Positions 1-5,788 of a DNA stretch of 7,035 nucleotides are shown piece after piece; position 1 is the first letter of the stretch, and each line of letters begins with the position of its first letter. Origin of the DNA: Porticoccus sp. (GTDB taxonomy: Bacteria; Pseudomonadota; Gammaproteobacteria; Pseudomonadales; Porticoccaceae); contig JALQUJ010000106.1 in NCBI GenBank assembly GCA_023263825.1, positions 1-7,035 of the forward strand, in the 5' to 3' direction. The notes under the pieces are model-generated. The model searched no databases. It was not told the origin of the DNA and saw only the letters and a list, made by a program, of their open reading frames with translations. Position numbers and translations under genes: made by a program.

Positions 1-689
1 CAAATGTGGTCGTACCCCAGGTACCGCCAATGCCAGCACAAGCCCCAGCCCCAGCAAATGATTCCTATTACCAAATGCAATTGATGCAAGATGAGGTGAG
101 AACGCTTAGGGGGATGATTGAAGAGCTGAGTAATGAGATTCGTCAGCTAAAAAAGAGGCAAATGGATGATTATATGGACCTGGATCGTCGTCTCAGTGCG
201 TTGTTATCAGGTCAGGGTGGTCAGTCTTCATCTGCTGTTGCCGGTTCAATGGGCAAGGAAATCAAAAATAAGCCCTCTGGCGGCACAACTGGTCAAGCGT
301 CATCAACTCCGTCATCTACAACGGCTGAACACGATCAGTACAATCAAGCTTATGAGCAGCTAAAGGCGGGAAAAGTAGCGGATGCGGTAACACAGTTTAA
401 AGCACATATAGCCAAGTACCCGAATGGGCGGTATGTAGCCAATGCCTATTATTGGTTGGGTGAAATTTATGTATTACAAAATCAGCTAGAGTCTGCCCGC
501 CAGTCTTTTACCACTGTCGTAGAAAAATACCCGGCACACCGTAAAGCCCCCGATTCAATGTTTAAATTGGGGCAGGTGTATTTCATGATGAGCGATAAAG
601 GAAAGGCGAAAGAATTTTTAGAAAAAGCAGCAGCAGGAAGTGGAAGTGCTGCAAGGTTAGCTCGTAGTTATCTTGAAGAAAACTTTTAG
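1..689 (+). CDS. cpoB: Cell division coordinator CpoB (YbgF), 5' end cut off by window edge
   Basis: This is a periplasmic Tol-Pal-associated protein. In E. coli the family trimerises and links TolA with PBP1B to coordinate septal peptidoglycan synthesis and outer-membrane constriction (family knowledge). The reading frame is open from base 3 to the TAG at 687-689. The GTG at 6 is only an internal valine, so the signal peptide and roughly 30 N-terminal residues probably lie upstream (inference). Counting from that valine, residues about 22-66 form a charged heptad coiled coil (DEVRTLRGMIEELSNEIRQL) typical of the TolA-binding trimerisation domain. Residues 68-108 are a Ser/Gly/Thr linker, and residues 110-215 hold about three TPR-like repeats with YYWLGEIY and KAPDSMFKLGQVYF signatures. 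queE follows 11 bases later, so the two are probably co-transcribed. The Pal gene expected upstream is outside the window. Confidence 0.92.
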   Translation, partial: NVVVPQVPPMPAQAPAPANDSYYQMQLMQDEVRTLRGMIEELSNEIRQLKKRQMDDYMDLDRRLSALLSGQGGQSSSAVAGSMGKEIKNKPSGGTTGQASSTPSSTTAEHDQYNQAYEQLKAGKVADAVTQFKAHIAKYPNGRYVANAYYWLGEIYVLQNQLESARQSFTTVVEKYPAHRKAPDSMFKLGQVYFMMSDKGKAKEFLEKAAAGSGSAARLARSYLEENF

Positions 690-700
690 ACCCTGGCCTT

Positions 701-1351
701 ATGGATCAATCGACTGTTCGTATTACTGAAATTTTCTATTCTCTTCAGGGGGAGTCTTCGACGGTCGGCTTGCCTACGGTTTTTGTCAGGCTTACTGGCT
801 GTCCCTTGCGATGTCAGTATTGTGATACGGAATATGCCTTTTATGGTGGTGAGCGTCATTCAATCGCTGAGATTTTGGAGAAAGTAGCAAGTCATAAGGC
901 TGTTCATGTTTGTGTGACAGGTGGTGAGCCTTTGGCGCAAAAGTCCTGTATTCCTTTGTTGAATGCATTGTGTGCTGAGGGGTATCAAGTCTCCCTGGAA
1001 ACAGCAGGTGCTTTAACCGTTGAGCACGTGGATCCTAGAGTGGTCAAAGTGCTGGATTTGAAAACACCAGGTTCGGGTGAGGTCGATAAAAATTTGTATA
1101 AAAATATTTCTTACCTAAATAATCAAGATCAAGTGAAGTTTGTGATTTGTAGTCGCCAGGATTACGAATGGGCCAGGCTGAAAATTGATGAACTAGAGTT
1201 GGTGAATAGGGTGAATGATATTCTATTTTCTCCAAGTGCCGGTGAGTTAACTGCTATAGAGCTAGCAGAGTGGATACTGGAAGATCATCTGCCCGTTAGA
1301 TTTCAAATGCAGTTGCATAAATTACTGTGGAATGATGAGCCGGGCCATTAA
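701..1351 (+). CDS. queE: 7-carboxy-7-deazaguanine synthase QueE (radical SAM)
   Basis: QueE converts 6-carboxy-5,6,7,8-tetrahydropterin to 7-carboxy-7-deazaguanine, using a [4Fe-4S] cluster, SAM and Mg2+, in the cytoplasmic preQ0/queuosine pathway. The 216-residue product has the substrate-loop signature ITEIFYSLQGES at residues 8-19 and the radical-SAM motif CxxxCxxC at C34, C38 and C41 (GCPLRCQYCDTEYAF). The SAM-binding VTGGEPL lies at 72-78, and the C-terminal VRFQMQLHKLLWNDEPG is characteristic of the Pseudomonas-type QueE. The ATG at 701 is the only usable start, because an in-frame TGA lies at 674-676 and no ATG, GTG or TTG lies between. No clear Shine-Dalgarno precedes it, so translation may be coupled to cpoB, which stops 11 bases upstream. 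queC, the next enzyme, follows after a 26-base gap. Confidence 0.96.
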   Translation: MDQSTVRITEIFYSLQGESSTVGLPTVFVRLTGCPLRCQYCDTEYAFYGGERHSIAEILEKVASHKAVHVCVTGGEPLAQKSCIPLLNALCAEGYQVSLETAGALTVEHVDPRVVKVLDLKTPGSGEVDKNLYKNISYLNNQDQVKFVICSRQDYEWARLKIDELELVNRVNDILFSPSAGELTAIELAEWILEDHLPVRFQMQLHKLLWNDEPGH

Positions 1352-1364
1352 TTAAATGGCTAAG

Positions 1365-1410
1365 TTAGATAAAGAAAGTGTTAGATAAAGAAGTGTTAAA
1401 TAAAAAAGCA
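1365..1410 (+). repeat. Imperfect 15/16-base tandem repeat across the queC start
   Basis: Copy 1 (1365-1380) is TTAGATAAAGAAAGTG. Copy 2 (1381-1395) is TTAGATAAAGAAGTG, identical except for one fewer A. A decayed third unit, TTAAATAAAAAAGCA (1396-1410), follows. Read in the queC frame, the second and third units encode LDKEV and LNKKA. Copy 1 contains the annotated GTG start at its end. The repeat is plain in the sequence; its effect on start choice is inference. Confidence 0.85.
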
Positions 1411-2073
1411 GTAGTACTGGTTTCAGGTGGGTTGGATTCCACCACTGTGTTGGCGATGGCTAGGCAGCAAGGCTTTGAGTGCTATACCTTAAGCTTTGAT
1501 TATGGCCAAAGAGCTCACGGTGAGCTTGCAGCAGCTAAGCGTTGTTCCAAGCTATTAGGTGCAAGTGAGCACAAAGTAGTTGAGCTCGATTTGCGTACCA
1601 TTGGTGGTTCTGCTTTAACTGACGACAGTATTGATGTTCCTGAAGAGCAAACGATGGGTATCCCTGTTACCTATGTGCCTGCAAGAAACACCGTGTTTTT
1701 ATCCATTGCTCTTGGGTGGGCAGAAGTACTTGGCGCTCAGGATATTTTCATTGGTGTAAATGCGGTGGATTATTCCGGTTACCCCGATTGCCGGCTAGAA
1801 TATATCGAAGCATTTGAAAACATGGCTAATCTTGCAACAAAAGCCGGTGTCGAAGGTAAAAAGCTTAATATTAATAACCCGCTTATTAACTTAACCAAGG
1901 CAGAAATTATCCAACAGGGTATTAAAGTAGGGGTGGATTATGCTCAAACAGTCTCCTGTTATCAGGCTACTGAAGAGGGCTTGGCATGTGGAAAATGTGA
2001 TAGTTGTCGGCTGAGAAAACTCGGATTTGGTCAGGCAGGCATTCCTGATCCAACCCATTATATTTCTGTTTAA
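1378..2073 (+). CDS. queC: 7-cyano-7-deazaguanine synthase QueC
   Basis: QueC is an ATP-dependent PP-loop enzyme that turns 7-carboxy-7-deazaguanine and ammonia into preQ0, directly after QueE. With the GTG start at 1378 the product has 231 residues. Residues 16-21 are the PP-loop SGGLDS. Family blocks include FDYGQRAHGEL at 40-50, IPVTYVPARNTVFLS at 95-109 and GVNAVDYSGYPDCR at 126-139. The zinc site is C194, C204, C207 and C210 (CYQATEEGLACGKCDSC). The start is uncertain: GTG 1378 and GTG 1393 are both in frame and neither has a good Shine-Dalgarno. The ATG at 1356 is out of frame by one base because of an imperfect tandem repeat (reported separately). The core SGGLDS domain is unaffected whichever start is used. 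The gene is probably in one transcript with cpoB and queE and ends 50 bases before the tRNA. Confidence 0.96.
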   Translation: MLDKEVLNKKAVVLVSGGLDSTTVLAMARQQGFECYTLSFDYGQRAHGELAAAKRCSKLLGASEHKVVELDLRTIGGSALTDDSIDVPEEQTMGIPVTYVPARNTVFLSIALGWAEVLGAQDIFIGVNAVDYSGYPDCRLEYIEAFENMANLATKAGVEGKKLNINNPLINLTKAEIIQQGIKVGVDYAQTVSCYQATEEGLACGKCDSCRLRKLGFGQAGIPDPTHYISV

Positions 2074-2080
2074 TTAATGC

Positions 2081-2108
2081 TTGATTTTTCATTACCTATC
2101 AGTAAGAT
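2081..2108 (+). promoter_or_regulatory. Candidate sigma-70 promoter of tRNA-Lys
   Basis: A -35-like TTGATT (2081-2086) and a -10-like TAAGAT (2103-2108) are separated by 16 bases. They are followed by a GC-rich discriminator (GCGCC, 2111-2115) of the kind seen at stringently controlled stable-RNA promoters. Transcription would start near 2115-2117, leaving a leader of about 8 bases to be removed by RNase P before the mature end at 2124. The tRNA may also be read through from queC. Confidence 0.5.
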
Positions 2109-2123
2109 ATGCGCCTCTTCTGA

Positions 2124-2199
2124 GGGTCGTTAGCTCAGTTGGTAGAGCAGTTGGCTTTTAACCAATTGGTCACTGGTTCGAATCCAGTACGACCCACCA
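2124..2199 (+). tRNA. tRNA-Lys(UUU)
   Basis: A complete 76-base cloverleaf. The acceptor arm GGGTCGT (2124-2130) pairs with ACGACCC (2189-2195), followed by discriminator A and an encoded CCA (2197-2199). The D-stem GCTC/GAGC encloses AGTTGGTA. The anticodon stem GTTGG/CCAAT encloses the loop CTTTTAA with anticodon TTT at 2157-2159. The T-arm is ACTGG-TTCGAAT-CCAGT. The sequence is nearly identical to the usual gammaproteobacterial tRNA-Lys. It is not a queuosine substrate (Q is found in GUN anticodons), so adjacency to queE/queC is positional rather than functional. Confidence 0.97.
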
Positions 2200-2246
2200 T
2201 ATAAAGAAAAAAGGCTCACCCATTGGGTGGGCCTTTTTTCTTTATA
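2200..2246. terminator. Strong bidirectional intrinsic terminator after tRNA-Lys
   Basis: A near-perfect hairpin of about 22 base pairs. The core is AAGGCTCACCC (2211-2221) against GGGTGGGCCTT (2225-2235) with loop ATT and one G-T wobble. The flanking A-rich and T-rich arms extend the pairing outward to 2200 and 2246. The GC core with T tract CCTTTTTTCTTT ends tRNA transcripts. The complement has the same layout, so it can also stop transcripts of the convergent small membrane protein gene. It begins at the base after the tRNA CCA. Confidence 0.9.
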
Positions 2247-2286
2247 GTGAGCTGTACTGAATTTGTTCTTTGAAGTGTGCTTCTAA

Positions 2287-2350
2287 AACTTCCTAGAGGA
2301 AGTTGAACCAAGCTGCTATCGGCGGCGCAGCCCTTCAGGGTCATAGCAGC
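2287..2350. repeat. Two adjacent hairpins in the tRNA-Lys / small membrane gene spacer
   Basis: Hairpin 1 is AACTTCC (2287-2293), loop TAGA, GGAAGTT (2298-2304). Hairpin 2 has 8-base arms GCTGCTAT (2312-2319) and ATAGCAGC (2343-2350) around a 23-base GC-rich interior that itself contains CCCT-TC-AGGG (2331-2340). Read on the - strand, the two lie 39-102 bases after the stop of the small membrane protein gene, and hairpin 1 is followed by a short TTTT. They could therefore act in its 3' end, or be part of a dispersed palindromic element. The stretch 2247-2388 otherwise holds nothing I recognise. Confidence 0.6.
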
Positions 2351-2388
2351 CAAAAGCTGTTTTGAGTCAATCCGCTTTTCCAAGTTAA

Positions 2389-2709
2389 TTAGGCTTCTGC
2401 ATCCAGTTTCCAGACACACTTGGTGCTATGTCCAAGGTTTTGAGTATCATCAGATATAGCTAATGATTGTGTCTTTTTCGTGTGCTCAAATGCAGCCATT
2501 GTGAGAAACACACCAGCAATAATTAGTAGGTGGGCTATCCAAAGAATTCCAAATTGGAATATGGATAAAAAGGATACAGAAAATATCATTGTCCACATCC
2601 ATGCCAGCACCTGCATAACGTAATGTTGTGATGCCAAGTTAGCGTCTTTTAGTGGGTTGTAGCGGCTATCCATAACTGAATGCCAGCAAGAGGCTATAAA
2701 ATCTTTCAT
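2389..2709 (-). CDS. Small two-helix inner-membrane protein, function unknown
   Basis: A 106-residue protein with two hydrophobic stretches, about 31-51 (rich in Trp and Phe: VLAWMWTMIFSVSFLSIF) and 54-74 (GILWIAHLLIIAGVFLTMAAF). They are separated by a very short turn, so this should be a helical hairpin in the inner membrane. The N-terminal segment has the pattern HSVMDSRYNPL (10-20), and the polar tail from 76 carries His, Lys and Asp. I cannot name the family. It seems real rather than a shadow frame because its hydrophobic pattern is coherent, it fills a gap left by its neighbours, and it has its own spacing. The ATG at 2709 is preceded by a modest GGGG (2718-2721 on the + strand) at about 8 bases. 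It is transcribed toward the tRNA and away from nadA, with which it shares a 191-base divergent spacer. Confidence 0.72.
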   Translation of the reverse strand: MKDFIASCWHSVMDSRYNPLKDANLASQHYVMQVLAWMWTMIFSVSFLSIFQFGILWIAHLLIIAGVFLTMAAFEHTKKTQSLAISDDTQNLGHSTKCVWKLDAEA

Positions 2710-2900
2710 GTTCAGTACCCCGTATTAGGTCATTTTTTTATTCACGACTACTGCTACGGTTGTGATTAAATATTGGTTCAAAATTTTTAATCGTATTTGG
2801 GTGTATCACTAGGTTTTGGTCATTTAGGTTTATCCTGTCGGTTTAAAAAACGAAATATGGTAAAATTAGAATATATACGTACTACTTATTAACTTAAATC
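2710..2900. other. AT-rich divergent spacer between the small membrane gene and nadA
   Basis: This 191-base region must carry the promoters of both neighbours. Toward nadA there are -10-like AT-rich hexamers (TAAAAT 2861-2866, TAGAAT 2867-2872), but none has a convincing -35 at proper spacing, so I do not call a promoter. The octamer GGTCATTT occurs twice (2728-2735 and 2817-2824). I see no riboswitch, no RNA gene and no recognisable repressor operator. Confidence 0.5.
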
Positions 2901-3998
2901 ATGACCCAACCCCCAATATCACAGTCTTCAAAACTTCATGTTGACGAGCAATCTGGTCATCAGGATGTTGTTGAGCAATACCTGGATCTATTGCAAGACG
3001 AGCCAAAGTACACGCCTGAAGAAGAAGCTACGTACAAGGCCCGAATCAAACAGTTATTGCATGAAAAAAATGCAGTGATTGTGGCCCACTATTATACCGA
3101 CCCTATTATTCAGCAGTTGGCTGAAGAAACAGGGGGAATAGTGTCTGATTCTTTGGAAATGGCACGATTTGGTAATACTCATTCTGCATCTACTCTGATT
3201 GTTGCAGGTGTTAAATTTATGGGGGAAACGGCGAAAATCCTGACACCGGAAAAAACTGTCCTAATGCCTACATTAGAAGCAACCTGTTCTTTGGATATCG
3301 GTTGCCCTGTTGATGATTTCAGTGATTTTTGTGATCAGCATCCTGACCGTACAGTTGTGGTTTATGCGAATACCTCTGCTGCGGTTAAGGCACGTGCTGA
3401 TTGGGTAGTTACATCCAGTATTGCATTGGACGTAGTGGATTATCTTGATAGTTGTGGTGAGAAGATTCTGTGGGCGCCTGATAAATATCTGGGCAGTTAT
3501 GTTCAGAAGAAAACAGGGGCTGATATGTTGCTGTGGAATGGCAGCTGTATTGTTCATGAAGAATTTAAGTCGCAAGGTGTTGCTAAGCTCAAAGCCGTTT
3601 ATCCCGATGCGGCCTTATTAGTCCATCCTGAATCGCCGGAGGCTATGGTGGAAGCAGCCGATGCTGTGGGCTCCACTTCGCAGCTAATCAAAGCGGCTCA
3701 AACGCTTCCAAACCCTCAAGTGATAGTGGCCACTGACATTGGTATTTTCCATAAAATGCAACAGGCCGCGCCGGATAAAGAATTGATTATTGCCCCCACT
3801 GCGGGTGAAAGTGCAACCTGCCGCAGTTGTGCCAGTTGCCCTTGGATGGGGATGAATAATTTGAAAAACCTAATGGAGTCCCTGGAGCAGGGGAGTAATG
3901 AAATCTTCGTGGACCCTGCTATTGGTCAGCAAGCAACGGTTTCCCTCGGCCGTATGCTCGACTTTAGAGAGCAGCAACTAGCCGCCGAGGTTGTTTAA
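2901..3998 (+). CDS. nadA: Quinolinate synthase NadA
   Basis: NadA condenses iminoaspartate (made by NadB) with dihydroxyacetone phosphate to give quinolinate, the first pyridine ring of de novo NAD synthesis, using an oxygen-sensitive [4Fe-4S] cluster in the cytoplasm. The 365-residue product shows VAHYYTDPIIQQLAEETGG (61-79), SDSLEMARFG, FMGETAKIL, VYANTSAAVKARADWVVTSS and HPESPEA. The expected cluster ligands are C129 (LEATCSLDIGCP), C216 (GSCIVHEEF) and C313, the last of CRSCASC. Each sits exactly 16 residues later than C113, C200 and C297 of the E. coli enzyme, so the core has no net indel relative to E. coli and only the N-terminus is longer. The ATG at 2901 lacks a visible Shine-Dalgarno, but no other start fits better. 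It converges with bepA across 39 bases that hold no clear terminator. nadB is not in the window. Confidence 0.97.
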   Translation: MTQPPISQSSKLHVDEQSGHQDVVEQYLDLLQDEPKYTPEEEATYKARIKQLLHEKNAVIVAHYYTDPIIQQLAEETGGIVSDSLEMARFGNTHSASTLIVAGVKFMGETAKILTPEKTVLMPTLEATCSLDIGCPVDDFSDFCDQHPDRTVVVYANTSAAVKARADWVVTSSIALDVVDYLDSCGEKILWAPDKYLGSYVQKKTGADMLLWNGSCIVHEEFKSQGVAKLKAVYPDAALLVHPESPEAMVEAADAVGSTSQLIKAAQTLPNPQVIVATDIGIFHKMQQAAPDKELIIAPTAGESATCRSCASCPWMGMNNLKNLMESLEQGSNEIFVDPAIGQQATVSLGRMLDFREQQLAAEVV

Positions 3999-4037
3999 CG
4001 GTACCTTTCTTGTTTTAGGTATTACTTGTTTTTACTC

Positions 4038-5501
4038 TTAAAAGCTTTCTAGTTTTTCTTCAAGTTTGGCTAGGTCACGTAGTTGTTGGTCGATGATGGC
4101 CGTTTGTTTGAAGTCGTTGACCAGTAATTTTCGCGCATAACCCAATTGATCTCTGGCTTGGTCGAATACACCATTTAAGATGAAATATCGTGCACGGGCC
4201 TGATGAACACCAGAAATATTTCCTGCTAGCCCCCGTACTTCTGCTAATTGAAACCATACTTCCGGTGAATTGGGGTGGCTTAATGTCAATGTGTCGAGCA
4301 TCTGTTCAGACTCAAGATACCGATTTGCTTTTAGGTAGCTTTCTGCCAGAGAAATTCTGAGGGGATAACTATCCGATCGGTAAGCTAGCAGTTTTTTGGT
4401 TTTACTTATGGCCCGATCATACTTTTTCTGAGCTCGGTCAAGATCGATATCTGCCATTTGGTAGGTCAGGTTATTTGGAGATTTTTGTAGTAATAATTTA
4501 AGTGATTCTTTTGCTTTAGCGTAGTTGCCAAGCGCTATGTAAGAGAGTACGACGCCATAACGAGCTGCTTGGCTGTTTAAGGTGTTACCTTGCAGTTCAT
4601 GCTGGAAACGGTTGAGGGATACGCTGGCATTATTATCAATGGCAATTAGCGCCCTGGCGCGCATTAAGTGGAACTCAAGATTATCAAGGTATTGCCTTGG
4701 AGGTAGTTGGTTAATTCTATTTCTGGCATCAGCGACACGATTTTCAGTCAATGGGTGTGTCAATAAAAATTCTGGTGGTCTGCTGCCTGTGTAGCGTGTA
4801 ATTCTCAGCATTTCTTCAAACATGGCAGACATGGCACGAGGATCCATACCTGCAGATACCATGGTTTTCAGGCCGAGTCGGTCAGCCTCTTGTTCGTTTT
4901 GGCGGCTGTAGTTAAGAGAGCTTTGTTGGCTGGCGGCTTGGGATGCGGTTAACCCAGCCAGGCCTGCATCGCCACCTACCGTTGCGGCTAATACCAGGCT
5001 GGCAAGCATTCCTGCCAGGGTGGCCGCTGTGTTTTTTCGTTGAGCTTCAACCCTGCGAGCAAAGTGGCGTTGACTCAGGTGGGCTATTTCGTGGGCCAGT
5101 ACCGAAGAAAGCTGGTGCTCTGATTTTGCGTAACGAAACAACCCAGTATGAATACCAATTACTCCACCGGGCACGGCAAAAGCATTCATTGATGGGTTAT
5201 TGATCGTAATGAGTTCTAGTCGCCTATCTTCCAATTCACTGTGCGATACAAGTTTGTAGAGAAGTTGTTCTAGATAATCGCTGAGAAAAGGGTCATGGTG
5301 CTCATTGATTCGGCTGCGGTAAGCCATTAACCAGGCTCTGCCCAATTCATGTTCTTGCTGCTGGGAAATAATGCCTGAAGTAGAGTCTCCCAGTGATGGA
5401 AGCTTAATATCAGCGCTGTTAACCGGTATGGTTACAGTGATGATTAAGAATGTCGCTAGTAAGCTTGCTAAAGCGGAGCGTTTTATAAAATTCACAAACA
5501 C
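4038..5501 (-). CDS. bepA: Periplasmic M48 metalloprotease/chaperone with C-terminal TPRs (BepA/YfgC family)
   Basis: The BepA family promotes assembly of outer-membrane proteins such as LptD, degrades stalled LptD/BamA and works at the BAM complex (known from E. coli). The product has 487 residues, the same as E. coli BepA. Residues 1-30 are a signal peptide (KR, a hydrophobic core, then VNSA) with cleavage near 29-31. The zinc site is HEIAH at 137-141 with a glutamate of NEQEAD (202-207). H249 in LLTHPL corresponds to the regulatory histidine 246 of E. coli BepA. A Gly/Ala-rich hydrophobic segment lies at about 160-190. Residues 270-487 form TPR-like helical repeats (for example NYAKAKESLKLLLQKSPN). 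The start is GTG at 5501 with AGGA at 5513-5516, 11 bases before it; a second GTG lies at 5495. It is transcribed divergently from perM and converges on nadA. Confidence 0.93.
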   Translation of the reverse strand: MFVNFIKRSALASLLATFLIITVTIPVNSADIKLPSLGDSTSGIISQQQEHELGRAWLMAYRSRINEHHDPFLSDYLEQLLYKLVSHSELEDRRLELITINNPSMNAFAVPGGVIGIHTGLFRYAKSEHQLSSVLAHEIAHLSQRHFARRVEAQRKNTAATLAGMLASLVLAATVGGDAGLAGLTASQAASQQSSLNYSRQNEQEADRLGLKTMVSAGMDPRAMSAMFEEMLRITRYTGSRPPEFLLTHPLTENRVADARNRINQLPPRQYLDNLEFHLMRARALIAIDNNASVSLNRFQHELQGNTLNSQAARYGVVLSYIALGNYAKAKESLKLLLQKSPNNLTYQMADIDLDRAQKKYDRAISKTKKLLAYRSDSYPLRISLAESYLKANRYLESEQMLDTLTLSHPNSPEVWFQLAEVRGLAGNISGVHQARARYFILNGVFDQARDQLGYARKLLVNDFKQTAIIDQQLRDLAKLEEKLESF

Positions 5502-5527
5502 AACTACAGAGATCCTTTTTATGGCCC

Positions 5528-5556
5528 GTTATTGACCCTTGAATGGAAATAGTCAA
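5528..5556 (-). promoter_or_regulatory. Candidate bepA promoter overlapped by an inverted repeat
   Basis: On the - strand a -35-like TTGACT (5556-5551) and a -10-like AATAAC (5533-5528) are separated by 17 bases. This would give a leader of about 20 bases containing AGGA before the GTG. An inverted repeat, ATTGAC (5531-5536) and GTCAAT (5552-5557), overlaps both elements. The -10 match is mediocre, so this is tentative. Confidence 0.35.
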
Positions 5557-5581
5557 TGGAGCAGTAATAGATAGTAACTTA

Positions 5582-5607
5582 AGTCTTAGACTAAATTCAT
5601 ATGAATT
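5582..5607. repeat. Two adjacent palindromes in the bepA-perM divergent spacer
   Basis: AGTCT-T-AGACT (5582-5592) is an 11-base dyad. One base later comes AATTCATATGAATT (5594-5607), a perfect 14-base palindrome. Both sit in non-coding sequence about 80-105 bases upstream of the bepA start and 180-205 bases upstream of perM. This is the position and form expected of a dimeric regulator site, but no regulator is recognised. Confidence 0.6.
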
Positions 5608-5682
5608 GGTGCATTTCTAGTTTAACGTGCTGACCATAATAAGGTTGACCATATTTTTTTGAGGATCTGAATTTATTCGTAT

Positions 5683-5788
5683 GGAGGTTCTTGATGCAGA
5701 CTTATTGATCTCGTAATCTGCATTTAACTGGTCATTATTGTTGGAGCCCTTGTTCTTAGGGGTATCGTTATCAAAATTAGGTATAACC
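5683..5788 (+). pseudogene. Possible remnant of a tusA-like sulfurtransferase gene
   Basis: A strong Shine-Dalgarno, GGAGG (5683-5687), stands 6 bases before an ATG (5694-5696), better than any other ribosome site in the window. Yet the frame is MQTY then TGA (5706-5708). Read past that stop, the frame gives NLHLTGHYC, with the Cys codon at 5739-5741. A single-base shift then gives EPLFLGVSLSKLG (5744-5782), in the same frame as perM. Joined, this resembles the TusA family N-terminus, L-D-x-x-G-L-x-C-P-x-P-L followed by a Lys-containing helix, at about the right distance from the start. In Pseudomonas, as I recall, a tusA-like gene sits between bepA and perM. The usual product is about 80 residues; only about 30 codons could remain. 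The similarity is short and could be chance. Confidence 0.33.

Noticed and set aside
1352..1377. Possible preQ1 riboswitch upstream of queC
   Set aside because: The gap is only 26 bases and holds a repeat rather than a C-rich aptamer loop. None is seen upstream of queE either, which lies 11 bases after cpoB.
2178..2199. tRNA-Lys 3' end as an integration (att) site
   Set aside because: No second copy of the tRNA 3' end, no integrase gene and no mobile-element cargo are in the window.
2216..2419. A 67-residue - strand frame spanning the tRNA terminator and the hairpins
   Set aside because: It starts inside the 3' end of the small membrane gene and reads through both hairpins and the terminator stem. 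Its composition does not look protein-like.
3273..3575. A 100-residue - strand frame inside nadA
   Set aside because: It is the complement of a highly conserved NadA core, so nadA explains the sequence.
4582..5203. + strand open frames inside bepA (70 and 86 residues)
   Set aside because: They are antisense to the bepA protease and TPR domains, with no motif or ribosome site.
5645..5673. TTGACC as the -35 of a perM promoter
   Set aside because: The hexamer at 17-base spacing (TGAATT) matches the -10 consensus at only three positions, and no better partner exists at nearby spacing.
5681..5716. Tiny frame from ATG 5681 (MEVLDADLLIS) as an alternative TusA start
   Set aside because: The LDA is reminiscent of TusA, but the frame stops after 11 codons, lacks a ribosome site and does not lead into the Cys motif. 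The ATG at 5694 fits better.
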